DNA of 64,000 nt from Phoenix dactylifera. Lineage: Eukaryota > Streptophyta > Magnoliopsida > Arecales > Arecaceae. Positions 19,910 through 32,845 of the stretch are shown piece after piece; within the stretch, counting starts at the first letter, position 1; each line of letters starts with the position of its first letter. The notes under the pieces are model-generated. The model had not been told where the DNA came from and searched no databases. It saw only the letters and a program-made list of their open reading frames with translations. The position numbers were made by a program, and so were the translations under genes. The stretch covers positions 7,566,585 to 7,630,584 of the forward strand of contig NC_052399.1 in assembly GCF_009389715.1 (NCBI RefSeq), given 5' to 3'.

Positions 19910-20656
19910 TTTGTTACCTAAGCAAGAATATTTCTGTGTATTATGCCATAATATTTCTGTGTATTATGGCATGCCTGCAAGAGTACGTTAACAGCATAAT
20001 CATCCCATATCTCTCACTGGAAACTAAAACTATCTGAGAATGAAGAAGCCATTATTATTAATGGAGAAAGAAACGATACCTGTGGTGAAGATAATAGGAT
20101 AATGTTCTTAAAATTCTCTAATGTCTCCTGCTGAAAAAGGATAAACAAAATGTATCAGCATATTTTAATTTGGGAGCAATAATGTGATCGGTAATAGATC
20201 CATAGTACTCGGACATATTTAACCCTCCAATAGGAACTTGTGTAGTCATAAACAAGTATCCAGGGGTGCGCAATTGCATGTTCAACCCTTTTAGTGTGAT
20301 CTGGTACAAGGCAGCCCCTTGAGACTGAAAAGAAAATTTTTAAGAGCTTACCAGCAAAGGAATTCACATAACAAAAATAAAGGGTTGTCATTCCCATTTG
20401 CTCTCACTAGTCATTTATGAACTAATATCCGATGGCATCACCTGCCTGAAAAAGGAACTATCCTCCTGCAAAGATCATTCATTACACATGACAACATAAT
20501 ATTCTTGTAATTATGAAAGGAGAGAATCCAAAATAACATACTGCAAAGCTAAGGGAATGACAACATAATATCCATACGCTACTAGTAGAAAAGTCAGTAT
20601 CGGTAACATAGAAACAGACTAGTAAATTTTTCTTACCATTACGAAACTATACTCTT

Positions 20657-21774
20657 TCATTGTCCATCAGTCGGCATAATATTAAAAGGCATACACTGAG
20701 TATAAGTCTCATTATCCTCCTCTTCCAACCCTTTTCCTATATCATACAAGTCCCTAGGTTTAGTCTTAATGACAACAGACCAATCTTTATCTTTTGAGTC
20801 TTGTACAAAAAACACTTGTCGAGCTTGAGATGAAAAAATGAATGGGTCATCTTTCAATAGCACACCGGTATGTATCAACTTTGAAAAATTTACAAGTGTG
20901 AAACCATTTATGTCTTGTCTCAAACCTCTAGATGAGTTTATATCCACCCAATCACATCGAAATAGTACTACATTAAAGTTTCCATAATAATCCAGCTCAT
21001 AAATATCTTTCAGTGCACCGTAATAAGTTTTTCCCTCCGCATCAACCATAACACCACTGTTTTGGGTTTTTCTAAATTTCTCACGTTCTTTAGTATGAAA
21101 TTTAAAACCATTTATAATGAACCCATCATATCTATTAACAATATTGTTCGGACCTCGAGCAATGACTATTAATTCATCGGAACAATTTTCCTCCATCATC
21201 GTGGGCACCTAAAAAATTATAGAAGCAATGATTAATTATTCAATGACAATGTATTAAAAAATTATGAAAATACCTAATGTATTAAATGTCTAACCTGTTT
21301 GAATAGCCATTCAGGAAATAACTCAACCAACCATCTTTGCTCAATCCTTGGGGTAGGACGAATGTTATTGTTGATGCTTCGCTGAGTTACTAAAAATTCT
21401 CTGCACGATCATAAACTCTTTAGCTAAGCATTTATATCTGATATGACAGATAAGAAGATTACAATCATACTAACCTGCGATACTCGGATATTATATCACT
21501 GTGAAGTAACACATGGCGATGTGCTTGTGCTAATGATTTTTGGTCAAGAACAACACTTTTAACTGTCCCCAAAACTCTTCCCGCAGATGAGAATTTGTAA
21601 ATTCCTGCATTCTCTACAATATCAAAATTCCTTGGAGGTCGATTGAGAGCAGTTTCAACACCTTCGAGATATCTCGAGCAAAATGTCAAACACTCCTCAG
21701 CAATATATCCTTCAGCAATCGAGCCCTCGGGATAGGCTCGATTGCGTACATAATCCTTTAGGCGCATCAGAAAC
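20657..21774 (-). CDS. CACTA TNP2-type transposase, exons 2-4 (DUF4218 and DUF4216)
   Basis: I place exon 2 at 21774-21475 (LKDYVRNRAYPEGSIAEGYI, DUF4218 type), exon 3 at 21400-21295 (REFLVTQRSINNNIRP to WLFKQ) and exon 4 at 21208-20657 (RGPNNIVNRYDGFIINGFKF, then YYGNFNVVLFRCDWVD, DUF4216 type), ending at a stop. Lengths of 300, 106 and 552 bases join exon 1 without a frame break. DUF4218 and DUF4216 habitually sit C-terminal to tnp2 in plant CACTA transposases. Confidence 0.88.
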
Positions 21775-21853
21775 CTTCAACGAGAAATTTTTAAGATCAA
21801 TATCAACACCGATATGATTTAGAAATATAGACATTAGAGTTTAGCAAAATCAC

Positions 21854-24324
21854 CTCTCAATAGGATACATCCATCGGTATTGAACCGGTCCACCAAGTTT
21901 AGCTTCCGCCGCTAAGTGAATAAGTAGATGAACCATAATAGTAAAAAATCCAGGAGGAAAGATCTTTTCCATATGGCATAATGTAAGGGCAACATTAGAC
22001 TCCAATTGATCAAGCACCCTAGGATCAAGAACTTTTGAACACAATGCTTTAAAAAATGATGACAACTGAGAAACAATTACAAGAACTTGATTCGGCGTTG
22101 ACGATCTTAAAGCCAATGGAAGTATATCTTGCATCAAAATATGACAATCGTGACTTTTAAGATTTGAAAGTCTTCGCTCTTTAAGATTTACGCACCGTGA
22201 AATATTCGATGCATACCCATCAGGAACCTTCATATTTTTCAGAACCATTAGGAAAAGATCCTTATTTTGAGTAGACATTGTGTAACATGCAGGAGGTATA
22301 AAAAATTTATCATTATCAAGTTCTTTCGGATGAAGCTCTTGTCGTATGCCCATATCTTTCAAATCAAGACGCGCTTTCAAGTTGTCTTTGGTCTTTTCAT
22401 CAAGATTTAACAATGTTCCAATCAAGTTATCACAAACATTCTTTTCTATGTGCATGACATCAAGATTATGTCGAAGAAGATTATACTCCCAATAAGGTAA
22501 ATCAAAAAAAATACTCCTTTTTTTCCATAACTGTTTCTGTGTAGAAGCAACCAATGTGTCATCATCATTTTCCTGTCCATATGCATTGTCATCATTCTCA
22601 AAAAAGTTAGCATCCTCTAAAATCTCTGATATTAACCCTTCATTTAATGAGCTACCAACATCCTCCCTTCCCCTCTTCTTTAGACATTTGGAGACCTTAC
22701 CAGGTATGTAATTTGTGCCATGCATTTGTCTAAGAACTTCGGTACCAGTTGGTGGAATAGGGGCAGAACGCAACTCTGTGGTACTATCAAACAAATCATT
22801 CTGAAATCGAAATGGATGGTTTGGTTCTAACCATCGACGATGGCCCATATAACAGAACTTTCCTCCATTTTTTAACCAATATGAATGGGTTGAATCTCCA
22901 CAAGAAGGACATGCAATACGCCCCTTAGTGCTCCAACCGGATAAATTAGCATATGCAGGAAAATCATTAATAGTCCATATAAGAGCTGCACGCAATTTGA
23001 ATGTTTGACCAGTAAAAGCATCAAATGCATCAATACCCTCCCATAACTGTTTCAATTCCTCTATTAAAGGCTGCAAAAAAACATCAATATCATTACCTGG
23101 GCCCTTATCACCTGGAATAACCATTGACAAAATGAGTGAAGACTGTTTCATACACATCCATGGTGGTAAATTATATGGAACCAAAACAACCGGCCAAGTG
23201 CTGTATGTAGAACTCATAGTTCGAAAGGGATTAAACCCATCAGTAGCCAAACCCAGTCTGACACTGCGAGCATCAGAAGCAAATTCGTGATGCCTATCAT
23301 CAAATGCTTTCCATGCTAAACTATCTGCTGGGTGTCGTAACATTCCATCTTTTGTACGGCCTTCGTCATGCCATCTCATAGAGGAAGCCGTCTTCGATGA
23401 TGCATACATTCTTTTCAATCTAGGTATGAGAGAAAAATATCTCAACACTTTAGCCGGTCTTTTCTTAGTCTGTGCAGCATCCACTTCATTCAAAAAATCA
23501 TGCTCATCTTTAGATTTCTCCCATCGTGAAGATCCACATATTTGGCATGACTCTTCGTTAATATTTCCACCACGGAATAAAATACAGTCATTCGGACAAC
23601 TGTGTATCTTCTCGTATCCAAGAACCAATTCTTTTACTAATTTTTTGGCTTCATAAGAAGATGATGGCAAAGTAACGCCTTCCGGAAATGCATCATTTAA
23701 TAATTGGAGAAGCATAGTAAAAGACTTGCTAGACCACCCATTCAAATACTTCAAATGGAACAAAAGCACAAGAAAAGAAATCTTTGTAAAATTCTTACAA
23801 CCCGGATATAGTTCTTCATCACAAGATTTCAGCAAGATATGATACCGAGCTGTGTCATCATCAGAGTGTATATGTTCTTCAACATGCATAAAATCAGTTG
23901 CTGTACGCTCATCACCTATTTCAGTTGCTTCTTGTCCTCCACTAATATCTGTTAAATTTCTAATACTATGTCCAAGAGCATCTCTGAGTAAGCCCCTTAT
24001 ATCATCTTCTCCTACAGGATTTTTTTCTGTATTACTGGATGCAAAACTAGAGGTGTCTTCTATATACGAGGGTTGGTTACATGGAGATGACAATATCAAC
24101 TCTCCATGAAATACCCATTCAGTATAACCTCTTGTAAAACCATTCCACACTAAATGTTCTTCAACAGTTTTTGGAGCAAGAGAAGAAGCATTTACACATT
24201 TTCGACATGGACATAAAATCTTCCCATTCATATTAGATTTCTGAAAAGCAAATTTAATGAAATTCTGAACTCCATTCAAATATTCGTCACTGTATCTCGG
24301 CTTATTCATCCAACTTTTGTCCAT
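21854..24324 (-). CDS. CACTA TNP2-type transposase, exon 1
   Basis: Starts MDKSWMNKPRYSDEYLNGV at 24324. The frame is open 31 codons further upstream, but this Met fits the family start. A transposase-associated domain with CPCRKCVN occupies roughly residues 1-80. The tnp2 catalytic region follows (CPNDCILFRGG, CQICGSSRW, LRHPADSLAWKAFDDRH, LATDGFNPFRTMSSTYSTWP, WTINDFPAYANLSGWSTKG, then LPYWEYNLLRHNLDVMHIEK). It is uninterrupted to a clean GT donor at 21853. The product cuts CACTA termini and acts in the nucleus. Joined to the exons below it gives 1142 residues with every junction in phase, so this protein may still be intact. Confidence 0.95.
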
Positions 24325-24417
24325 TCTAAGAAAAAACAAGGTAAATGATACAGTCAAAAATATACATGCGTACACTGACTCAAGCAAAATTAAGTTAAAC
24401 AAATAGCCCTTAATCAA

Positions 24418-26894
24418 TTAATTCAATGATTGCATAGCCTACATTAACTGATATTGTCTGGAGATTAAAAAAGGGACAGAGGAAAACGAGTTCTCAAGTA
24501 CCTGATAAGAGAGCAAGTCTTCCTTTGATAACTTTCCCAAATTTAAACAGTCAGAAGAAATACATGTCCTGCCAAGTTTAAAATGACCAATTTGACAGTT
24601 GCATAATGCAGGAAAATGAGACAGTAGGAAAATTTAGTAAAACATTGTTTTGATTAATCAATCAGATTCAACCTAAAGTAACAGTGTCAATTTCACTGGA
24701 CAATCATTATATTAGAGCATAACAAGGCATAAAAATTAATAATAATAGTATAAAATGAATAAGAGCATGTGAAATCCTGTGATCCAGGATTATAACAAGA
24801 GAAAGAGCAAATTGATGGAGTGGGTACAGCGCCCAAGTCAGAAGGTTCTGGCAAGAAAGCTCAAGAAGGGCTATAGACAAGAAGGGCAAGAGAGAATCCA
24901 CTAAGATGGTCGGTGAAAACAGCAATAATTTGTGAATTGTAAAAAAAGATTATCAGCTTTTGTCAGTATCAATATCCTGAATATCAACAGCATATAAAGG
25001 AAAGGAATTACAGAGAAAAGAACTCATACAAGAAACATCGTGCCCCAAGCAAAATTTTCTACACCTCACATTTTTCACATAAGTTCACACCTTCAAAGTT
25101 TCCATTAAATATGCTCATACATGGAAGCATTAAAAAAAAGATAAAAAAGACAGTTCCCTTAACTAGAATAACTCCAACTGAAAATGCAACCTCCTGGACG
25201 TTTTTTTGATACAACAAATTCCTTCTTGATGTACAAGAAGTTAGACATCAACTAGCTTTATAGGAAAAAGTCATAAGAATACCTTCCAGACTTCCTAGAA
25301 CTAAATCTATGAATCATTAATCATTAAATAGAAACAAAACACTAAAATCTCTAGAAAATCCTCATGAAAATTTCTGACTTATGCAAACAATTGGATCATT
25401 TAAGCATTTTCTCATTACATCCACGTTACGTATAACACTCTATTGCTAAAATGATCCATAAGATGATCCTGCCGTAGAAACTTTAAACTAAGTGAAGAAG
25501 TGTAGACAATGTTAAGAATCACTGATCCATGCAAATGTTATAAGACCTAATACAATTCCCCAACAAAACTTCCAGACACCAGCATCTCTGTCACCCACCA
25601 ATCTAAGTCCGCACAGGAGTCTTCTTATAAACCCTAGTTAGAAACAAATTACTCCAATATCTATTCTTTGCACCTTATTATCATACCGTCATGGTAAGTC
25701 CATACACCAAAAGGATAATAACTGTAGCTATTGGGATGGTGTCCAGAATCTAAAGGTAGCCTGCCCAACCCAATACATGGAGCAAACTGACTTCTGCTTG
25801 AGATATGAGGATATCTGACAAGAACAAGCTGGGGCTTGGGTCAAGACAAAGCCCAAACAAATTTTAGATTAGATCAGGCAGTTCAATGTGCAGACCTAGG
25901 AGTCCAGTTTGGAAGGCTTCTAAAGAGGCACATTCATCCTCTTTAAAGTACAAAAGTGTTGGAATCACACCGCTCAAATTACGGATCTCTAAGTGGTGAC
26001 TTAAAAAGTGAGAAGCTGTGTATGGGTCACTTCCAACCAACACAGTTAAAGTTCTTAGGTTAATTTACCAATAACCACAGAGCTTTATGAGTTACGATAT
26101 CATCTTATAATGTCTGCATGAATACTTTTGCCTATTGGAGATAATGCATGTCTTACACTCAGAGCCAGATAAAATGCATAGAATATTGGTGAGCAAACCA
26201 ACATTTACATATCTGAACAATGCAAGATCACCCTCAATTAGGAAATCATTTCTGACTTATAAGCTGATAGAGAGGAACACCATTAGTTCGACCATTTCCA
26301 AGCCATAAAAACAATCTAGGTATCAAATATAAAAACAACAAAAAATCATTACTGGTATGGATGTTTTTGTGACACTTTAGAAAGTGTCAGAAATGAAACT
26401 ACTGATGCTTTTTTTGTGACGGCATATATATTAAAAAGGAGGATAATACCAGCTTATTCCGCACTATCCCCAAACGAATATGGGGATTATTACAGGAGGA
26501 AGCTTGGGTTAGCAGTTGAACTCACCTGAGCAAAGACTCGTACGGTAGCGAGGATCGCCCCTTTCCAGGAGAGTAGAATCTTACAAACTCCTCCTATAAC
26601 GGATAAATGAATTTAATGACCAGATTATAAATACATGAAACAGAGAAACTAGAACAAAATCCCTAAACAATCCGATTATAAAAACAAAAGAAAATCCAAA
26701 ACATCCAAAATTTAAAGATCGAAGCAAGAGAAGAAGATCCCAAACCCGGCCTTGTCCCCGTCCTTGCCGGCTCCAAACTTCAAACGCCGCGTGAGTGCTC
26801 TGCAGCGGAGGAGGTGGAAGATGTCCACGGAGAGGAGGCCAACGGAGAGGGGGAAGAGGGGAAGGAGATGCGGCGGAGGAACGCGATTTGGGGT
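24418..26894 (-). other. Upstream region and probable 5' leader intron of CACTA element 2
   Basis: AT-rich with no coding signal. It lies between the leader block at 26895-27030 and the transposase start, so a long 5' intron is plausible. A short palindrome TGACACTTTAGAAAGTGTCA occurs near 26371. Confidence 0.45.
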
Positions 26895-27030
26895 CGCTCG
26901 GCGGAGGGAATGGCTGAGATCGGTGAAAAGGGTTGAGGAGGGAGCTGGGAGTCGGTCGGCGTGAGCTAGCTAGGAATTTAGGGCTGCGGAGGGAGAAGGT
27001 CGATTGGGTTTTGTTGTGGGAGGGGTAAAC
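26895..27030 (-). promoter_or_regulatory. 5' leader of CACTA element 2
   Basis: Read on the minus strand this matches 1139-1252 of element 1 (CACGCCGACCGACTCCC, CAACCCTTTTCACCGATCTC, CTCCGCCGAGCG). Homology ends at CGCTCGGC (about 26895). Confidence 0.7.
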
Positions 27031-27262
27031 TCCGACGACGCTTATAAGCGTCGTCGTATTTTTCCGTTAAGCCGACGCTTATAAGCGTCGGTAGATGTTT
27101 TTTTGCCGACGCTTCTATAAGCGTCGTCGTATTTTCCGTTAAGCCGGCGCTTATAAGCGTCGGTAGATGTTTTTTTGCCGACGCTTCCTAGAAGCGTCGG
27201 CGGTTACTGTGGGGAGAAAAATTTTAGCCGACGCTTTTATCTAGCGTCGGCAATATAGAGTC
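27030..27262. repeat. 5' subterminal palindromes of CACTA element 2
   Basis: Units of CGACGCTTATAAGCGTCG with TATA core, plus two outer degenerate units, in the same order and spacing as in element 1 (for example the shared 'cggttactgt' spacer). Confidence 0.9.
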
Positions 27263-27290
27263 GGCAAAAACTATTTTTGTTGTAGTGTGG

Positions 27291-27572
27291 ATCCTGAGAG
27301 GTGCCCGCAATATGGGTGGGTGCCGCCCCTTGCTTCGAGACATTCATGCTACGATTAGCGGCGATGTGGATTTTCAGGCCAAGCACGTCTATAGAGAGGC
27401 CAACGGAGCTGTAGACTGGATGACCTCGTACGTAGCCAACCACTTTAGAGGTACCCTAGGGTCGGAGAGAGGAAGCTGTCTAGAGCGTTCCGAAATTTGT
27501 TGTTTTTTAATTTTGTTGGATATGTTTGTACTAGAATTATATGAATTATTTATTTTAGCAAAAAAAAAAAGA
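27291..27572 (+). mobile_element. LINE RNase H domain, right part, with poly-A tail
   Basis: Translates as ILRGARNMGGCRPLLRDIHA, then VYREANGAVDWMTSYVANHF, completing the domain begun at 13199. A 3' untranslated stretch ends in an A run at 27560-27570, the end of the LINE insertion. Confidence 0.88.
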
Positions 27573-28430
27573 GACTTTTAATAGTCTCTGGTTGAAAAAT
27601 TAATTTTAATGATCAATACCTGAGAATGATGTTTGCTGCTTGAGTGTGTCTGGTTTCCATGTTCAAACGGATACGCCTGCAACTGTCAATCCCTTTAGGG
27701 GATTTTATGATGATGAATTAAAAGCGCTATCAAGTCGATCATTGTTAAAGGACTAACGACTAATGGAGAGAATAAACATCCAATGGTTCGTGCTCTGCGT
27801 GCTGCATTGATGCATTAGGTGTCCATTGCATCACAATTATGACCAACTTATTGAGATTCAAAGAAATATGCTTAGCCAAAACCATCACGCCTCATTTTTC
27901 AAGAGAAGGAACCCCCACACCTCCTTCATTATTCAATGCTTCATGTTCACAAGATTTGATAGCTTGATAAGTCCGTAAGATTACTGGACCATCGCAATAT
28001 AATTGCCAGGCTGAAAAGTATTCCCTAAATCCTTGCTCATTTTCTTGTATGAAAGTTAAGTCAGGATGCCTAAGTAATAAAAGTACTTCATGTAGATTAC
28101 TTTGCATAATTTACCATAGTTAGCTTTACAGCCTGATATTTAGATATAATTTAGTTCAGCAGGATAAAATTCTCATCCGGAGGTCCAACTTTAGGACATT
28201 CAATTCCAACTGCAGCTGTAAGTTTTGTGATCTATTCTGCTGCCTGTACACTGATGGAATTGGAGTTACAGCATCCATGGCCTGCTCCCAAGCCCATAGG
28301 CCACAATGTTCGAATGTGAAAAAAATAACATGAGAAGGTTTTTTTTTTTTGGCTACAACTGATGACTCATATATTTCTAGTGTGATTCTAGTATGAATAT
28401 ACCCAGAAAAAACAAAAGATAACAAGTCAC
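27573..28430. other. Relic DNA right of the LINE
   Basis: No gene recognised. The last ~130 bases (28300-28430) are the 3' untranslated tail of the next minus-strand LINE, including an A run (T run on plus) near 28340. Confidence 0.45.
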
Positions 28431-28640
28431 GGAACGCTCTATATAACTTCCTTTTACCAACCTATAGGGCCCCTAGAGTGGTCAGCCACACACGAGGCTA
28501 CCCAATCCACAGCTTTATTGGCCTCTCTATAAACATGCTTGGCCTGGAAAACGACGTCTCCACCAACCCTGACTCAAATATTCCAGAGCAAGAGGTGACA
28601 CTCAACCACACCGCTGGTGCCCTCTAAATCCAGCCAATTA
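28431..28640 (-). mobile_element. LINE RNase H C-terminal fragment
   Basis: On the minus strand it reads AKHVYREANKAVDWVASCVA followed by DHSRGPIGW. It is a second copy of the tail found at 11890-12110 and 27291-27572. 5' truncated. Confidence 0.82.
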
Positions 28641-29750
28641 CCGTCGCCGAGCCATATGCGTGCTACACAAGCAATCCAGATTCCAGAGGTAGCACATCAC
28701 TGTAGTCTATATCATGTGACATAAATATTCGGTAGCTTGGCAGCTTTTTCCTGGTCCGCCTAACTAATTGTGTAGCCTTGCATGCACCTCTGTACCCTCA
28801 CCCATGTCCTAGTTTAGAGACTTGAAACCTAGTCTGGATCCATATCTCATACTCGATCCTAAGTCCTAACCTTGAAACTTCGGTTGCCCCTAAATAGGCC
28901 ATCTGACCAAACTTCAACCCATGACGGCCCTTAGCCTAGCTCAGTGATGCTCACACATCTGATGAGAGGAGGGACCAACAACACTTGAGATATGAATGAA
29001 AATAATCAAATACAAAGCAGGGGAGCTTTGATTCTGCTGATCAATAGTATGGGTATATGGACTACATCTAATAGTCACGATCTTACAATGTTAAGTAGGT
29101 TAACTTCAATTCTTTAGCTTAAGCTAATAGGGAAGAATCTCAACAATAAATATCCAGCTTAGTAATTACCTAGGTAGCAACTGGCACGTGCATGTGATCC
29201 AGGCAGTTAGATGTATAATCATCATAATTAAGATGGCCCAATCAGGGCCTAGTCTACTTGATTAGCCCAACTAGGGTTTCGAGTGACTGCTGGACCATGC
29301 ATGCATTGCACATGATGAGTGGCAACAAATAATCTAGAAGGATCTTCATATTTGATGCAGACTACTTTGGCCATTACGAGCAGGGTTGAATAGGTCTACA
29401 AGCAAGATTGACCACATCGGAAAGCCGAGTTACAAGCCAAACTTTCAGAGACCTTAACTTAGTCATACGACATCTGATTGAGATATTTTTTTTTAAATCA
29501 GGCAGTTTTTTGATATCTACAATATGATGTCATGTCCTTTAGGAGGCAGCGCCCCCCAGCTATCAAGCCCAAATTCTATAGTTTGGGGCCTAAAATGGGC
29601 CGGTCAAACCAAATGCTTACTTTTTAGGCAAGACTTTAACCAGGCGTATCTCTCTATATGATAAAAATCAAGCAAAGAGATATAAAGTAGAATTGATGTA
29701 AAAGTTGAGATCTACATTCTTAAAATTTTTAGTTTTCTCTAAAATATTTT
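28641..29750. other. Intergenic, nothing recognised
   Basis: Relic-looking DNA without open frames of note or family motifs. Confidence 0.45.
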
Positions 29751-29960
29751 TACTAGTGATGTATATTTTAGAAAAGAGAGTCCTATTAGAATTAGAAAAA
29801 GAAATCCGACTCAAATTGTGTAAGAGCAGCTCTCACTATTATAAATAGAGGCTATGTATCTTAATTTTTTAATCAGCTATGAAAGAAAATGGGACTTAAG
29901 ACCTACTTTCATAATTCTTTTATCTTCTTATAGTTTTCTTTTGAAAGATTCAAGTTGAGC
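29751..29960 (+). mobile_element. Possible Copia-type LTR fragment
   Basis: A TGATGTATATTTTAGAAAAG start, a TATTATAAATAGAGGC box near 29837 and short following leader resemble a plant Copia LTR. No end or duplication seen. Confidence 0.3.
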
Positions 29961-32071
29961 TGTTTGAAGAAAATCTTTTTTTTTTTCTAATCGGATTAGC
30001 AAACTCTTGATGGGAGTCTACTTTCCATTCACAAGCCTCGACGATTCCGAGCAAAAATCGAAGACCTAAGGCTGCCGGAATCCTAATGTCGTCTATAAAT
30101 AGACCTCCCCTCCCTCTACGACCCTTTGTTGAGCATCACCCCATTTTCTCCATCTTTTTTCCCCTTGAGTTTGCAGCATCCCGTTGCTGTGCTAGCTGGA
30201 AATCAAGGCCTCGATACTTGTGAGAGCCAAGGTAGAGCCCCATCTTCTTTTCCATTGCTTCCTCCTCTTTCCATTACTTTGAACTACCATTGTTAGTTGA
30301 TAGATTCGTCAGAAATCAACTATGAAAGCAACCCTATTCTCTTCCTTGTTTTTTGATCTTTTACCCCTTTTTCCAGCCACCGGTGCCATCGCCCCTTGAT
30401 GCAAGACCCTCGGCCAAGCTCCTTGGCCTCTCTAAGATCTGCCGGTGAACAGCCAATGCCCAAAATGAAGAAAATCTCTTGTTCTCCTATTTTTTGGTTG
30501 TTTTCCCCTTGTTCCCTCACCAGTCAGTTGCCGCCACCGGCTGTTCATTGCCTTTGACCATCAACCATGATCCCGTAGCTCGGCCTCCCACAACACACGC
30601 CTTTTCATCCTCCTCTAAGAGAGGCGGCAAAACACCTCTCTTCTCTCTTCTTTCTCTCTCTCTTCTCTCCCTCTTTCTCTCTCTCTCTACCTGGTCCATA
30701 GACCTTTAGTTATAGACCTAAGTTGATCCTGATAAAAAGGTCTCAATTTGCCCTGCTACCCAGGCGGCATGTTGGATCCATCACCTCAGCTTTTGTCAAA
30801 TATCCTTGGAACCCACATCAAGTTTCTATTCCGATCCATTGATTGAGTCGCTTAGATCAGACCTACTTGGAGCCACTGAATGTCGTCACTCGGCCAACCA
30901 TCCCCTTTTTCTCTCTCTTAAAATTTTAATACTATTAAAAATTATTGAATATGCATTAATTGAGCTTTTGCATGGTATTGAATAAGTTAAGCTGATTCGC
31001 ATACTTGAATTTTAAAGCTTTAAGGTGAAAAGAGGTAAGTAATCCAAACACTTCTTACTAGTTTTTGAATTACCAATTATTTTATCATGAAAAGAATAAT
31101 TTTGCTTTTTTTTAAATAAGAATCGAGCATATGTATTATAAAAATTATGCCTTATTATAAAAAGAATGGTTCCATAAATATTTTATTGAAAATAACATGT
31201 TTATAAAGTAGGAACCTTATCATATCATTAAGTGATTTCTCGCCTACTTATATGTGTATATTTTAAGAAAAAACATAGATCTTTTAAGGACTTTCTGATA
31301 GCTATGATAGCTCCTAGAATTAGAGGTCAATTGACACTCTAGAGCTAGCATTTAACAAAAATAACCCTCTACCAACAGATATAAAGTTGATAACAAATAC
31401 GAATTATGATATTTTATCAATTATGATGAAGGCCCTATCATAGGTATAAAGCAACCATAGCACTGAATGTCTATGAGCAATATTTTCCACTATGAACTGG
31501 CTAAATGGCATATGTTTATGACGTTATTTACCATGCTTATGAAATCTTCATGATTTATGCATATGTGATTGGTTATAACTTGTTTTATCATAATGTACAA
31601 TGAAATATTTTATTTTGCAATGGTAGTTGTTTTCTTTTAATGATGCATTGATTAATATAAAAACTCATGCTTGATCGATAAGATATTGTAAGTTTTGCTT
31701 ATTAAGCTGTGCAGCTCCCATCTTTTTTTGTTTTCTGATTCAGACAAATAGAGTTACTTGGAATGAAGAATGGTCCAAGCTTGGAGTTCATGCTACCAAG
31801 CTTGGAGGTTTTGTAGCAAAAATTTTAGTTCTTTAAATTGATAATAACTTTGTAGTTGATGACTTTATGAACCTCGAGGATATAATTTTTAGTATTTAAA
31901 TTTGAATTTAAAGGTGTCGTACCTGCATTTCTTTTATTATTTAATAGATGATAGACTTGGACTCTTTTGTTATATTTTATTTGAGATAGATTTGTATAAA
32001 GGAATACTATTGTTAGCTTCATGCTACCGTGGGCAATACCCTATGGTAGCATGTTTTATCCTAAATTTGGG
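29961..32071 (+). mobile_element. Gypsy LTR, 3' end defined, 5' end uncertain
   Basis: The 3' end CCTAAATTTGGGGCGTAACA mirrors the end of the solo LTR at 16798. A TATA box (TCTATAAATAGACC) lies near 30093, then a C/T-rich leader, an 'aaagaggtaagtaa' splice-like motif at 31028 and TTGCTTATTAAGCTGTGCAGCTC at 31695, the order seen in the LTRs at 9748 and 13696. I did not find the 5' TG end or a duplication. Confidence 0.65.
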
Positions 32072-32845
32072 GCGTAACAATAATTCTGCTTCAAATATTA
32101 GAAGATGTTTTCCCAAGTGCTTTACATAGATAACTCTTATGTTGTTCTTTGCAAGGATCAGTGGTGCTCCCAACATTGTTATTTTTGTTTAAAAGATGAT
32201 TTGTGTATGTAGTTGGGCACAAGATTTTATAAATGGCCAAGATTCCACCATTTGCCATGCATGTGTAAGCATGTTTCGAGAGAGGAACGAAGTATTGTTA
32301 CTTCAAATAGTGGCCATGTATTATGATTTAATTAGATGTACATTTAATTTAAATTTTCATCCAACCAATCATTAGAATAGATAGATAAAAGAAAAAAGAT
32401 AGCAGCATGTATTGACCGACAACCCTAGAAAAGGGCAAAAGTGGAAACAAAAAAGGCTGGTGCGAAATAGAAGAGGAGTGGAATCAAAATGTGAGTATAA
32501 ATATACTCTAAGCAGTATGGAATCAAAAACCATCTATCAATTGCTTTCTTTTACAAAAAAAAAAAAAAGAAAATTATGTGCATGGCGCATGCTCAATCCT
32601 AGTAGTGTGTAATGCAAACCTTTGCAAATAGGCACCTTTATTTGTCATTAAGACTCCAATTCTTAGTTCACTATTAGCTGATCATTTTAGACCAGTGGAG
32701 GAAACAAGCTCCACTCTCCTGGAGAAACACATCTTAAGTCTTGTGTTTTTACCGGAGGCGGCTCAATGCCTTTGGGGGCCTAAGGCGCACTAACTAAAGG
32801 GGCCCTTTTTTTCTTTGAAAAATGATGAAAAAATTTTAACAAACA
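32072..32845. other. Intergenic, nothing recognised
   Basis: AT-rich sequence between the LTR and the minisatellite. No supported gene. Confidence 0.45.

Larger units (their letters stand above)
13402..27287 (-). mobile_element. Full-length CACTA (En/Spm) transposon with TNP2 and TNPA-type genes
   Basis: The ends are CACTACAAGAATAATGG at the left and the inverse of CACTACAACAAAAATAG at the right, with TGG duplicated on both sides (13399-13401, 27288-27290). The span is 13.9 kb, of which 3.1 kb is a later solo LTR. Genes are on the minus strand: TNP2-type transposase first, then a TNPA-like (Transposase_24) gene. The 5' end of the element is at the high coordinates. Termini, leader and subterminal palindromes match the small element at 886-5919. 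Confidence 0.95.

Noticed and set aside
20118-20397. Minus-strand frames between the two CACTA genes
   Set aside because: No motif, and they overlap the spacer after the transposase stop; treated as non-coding.
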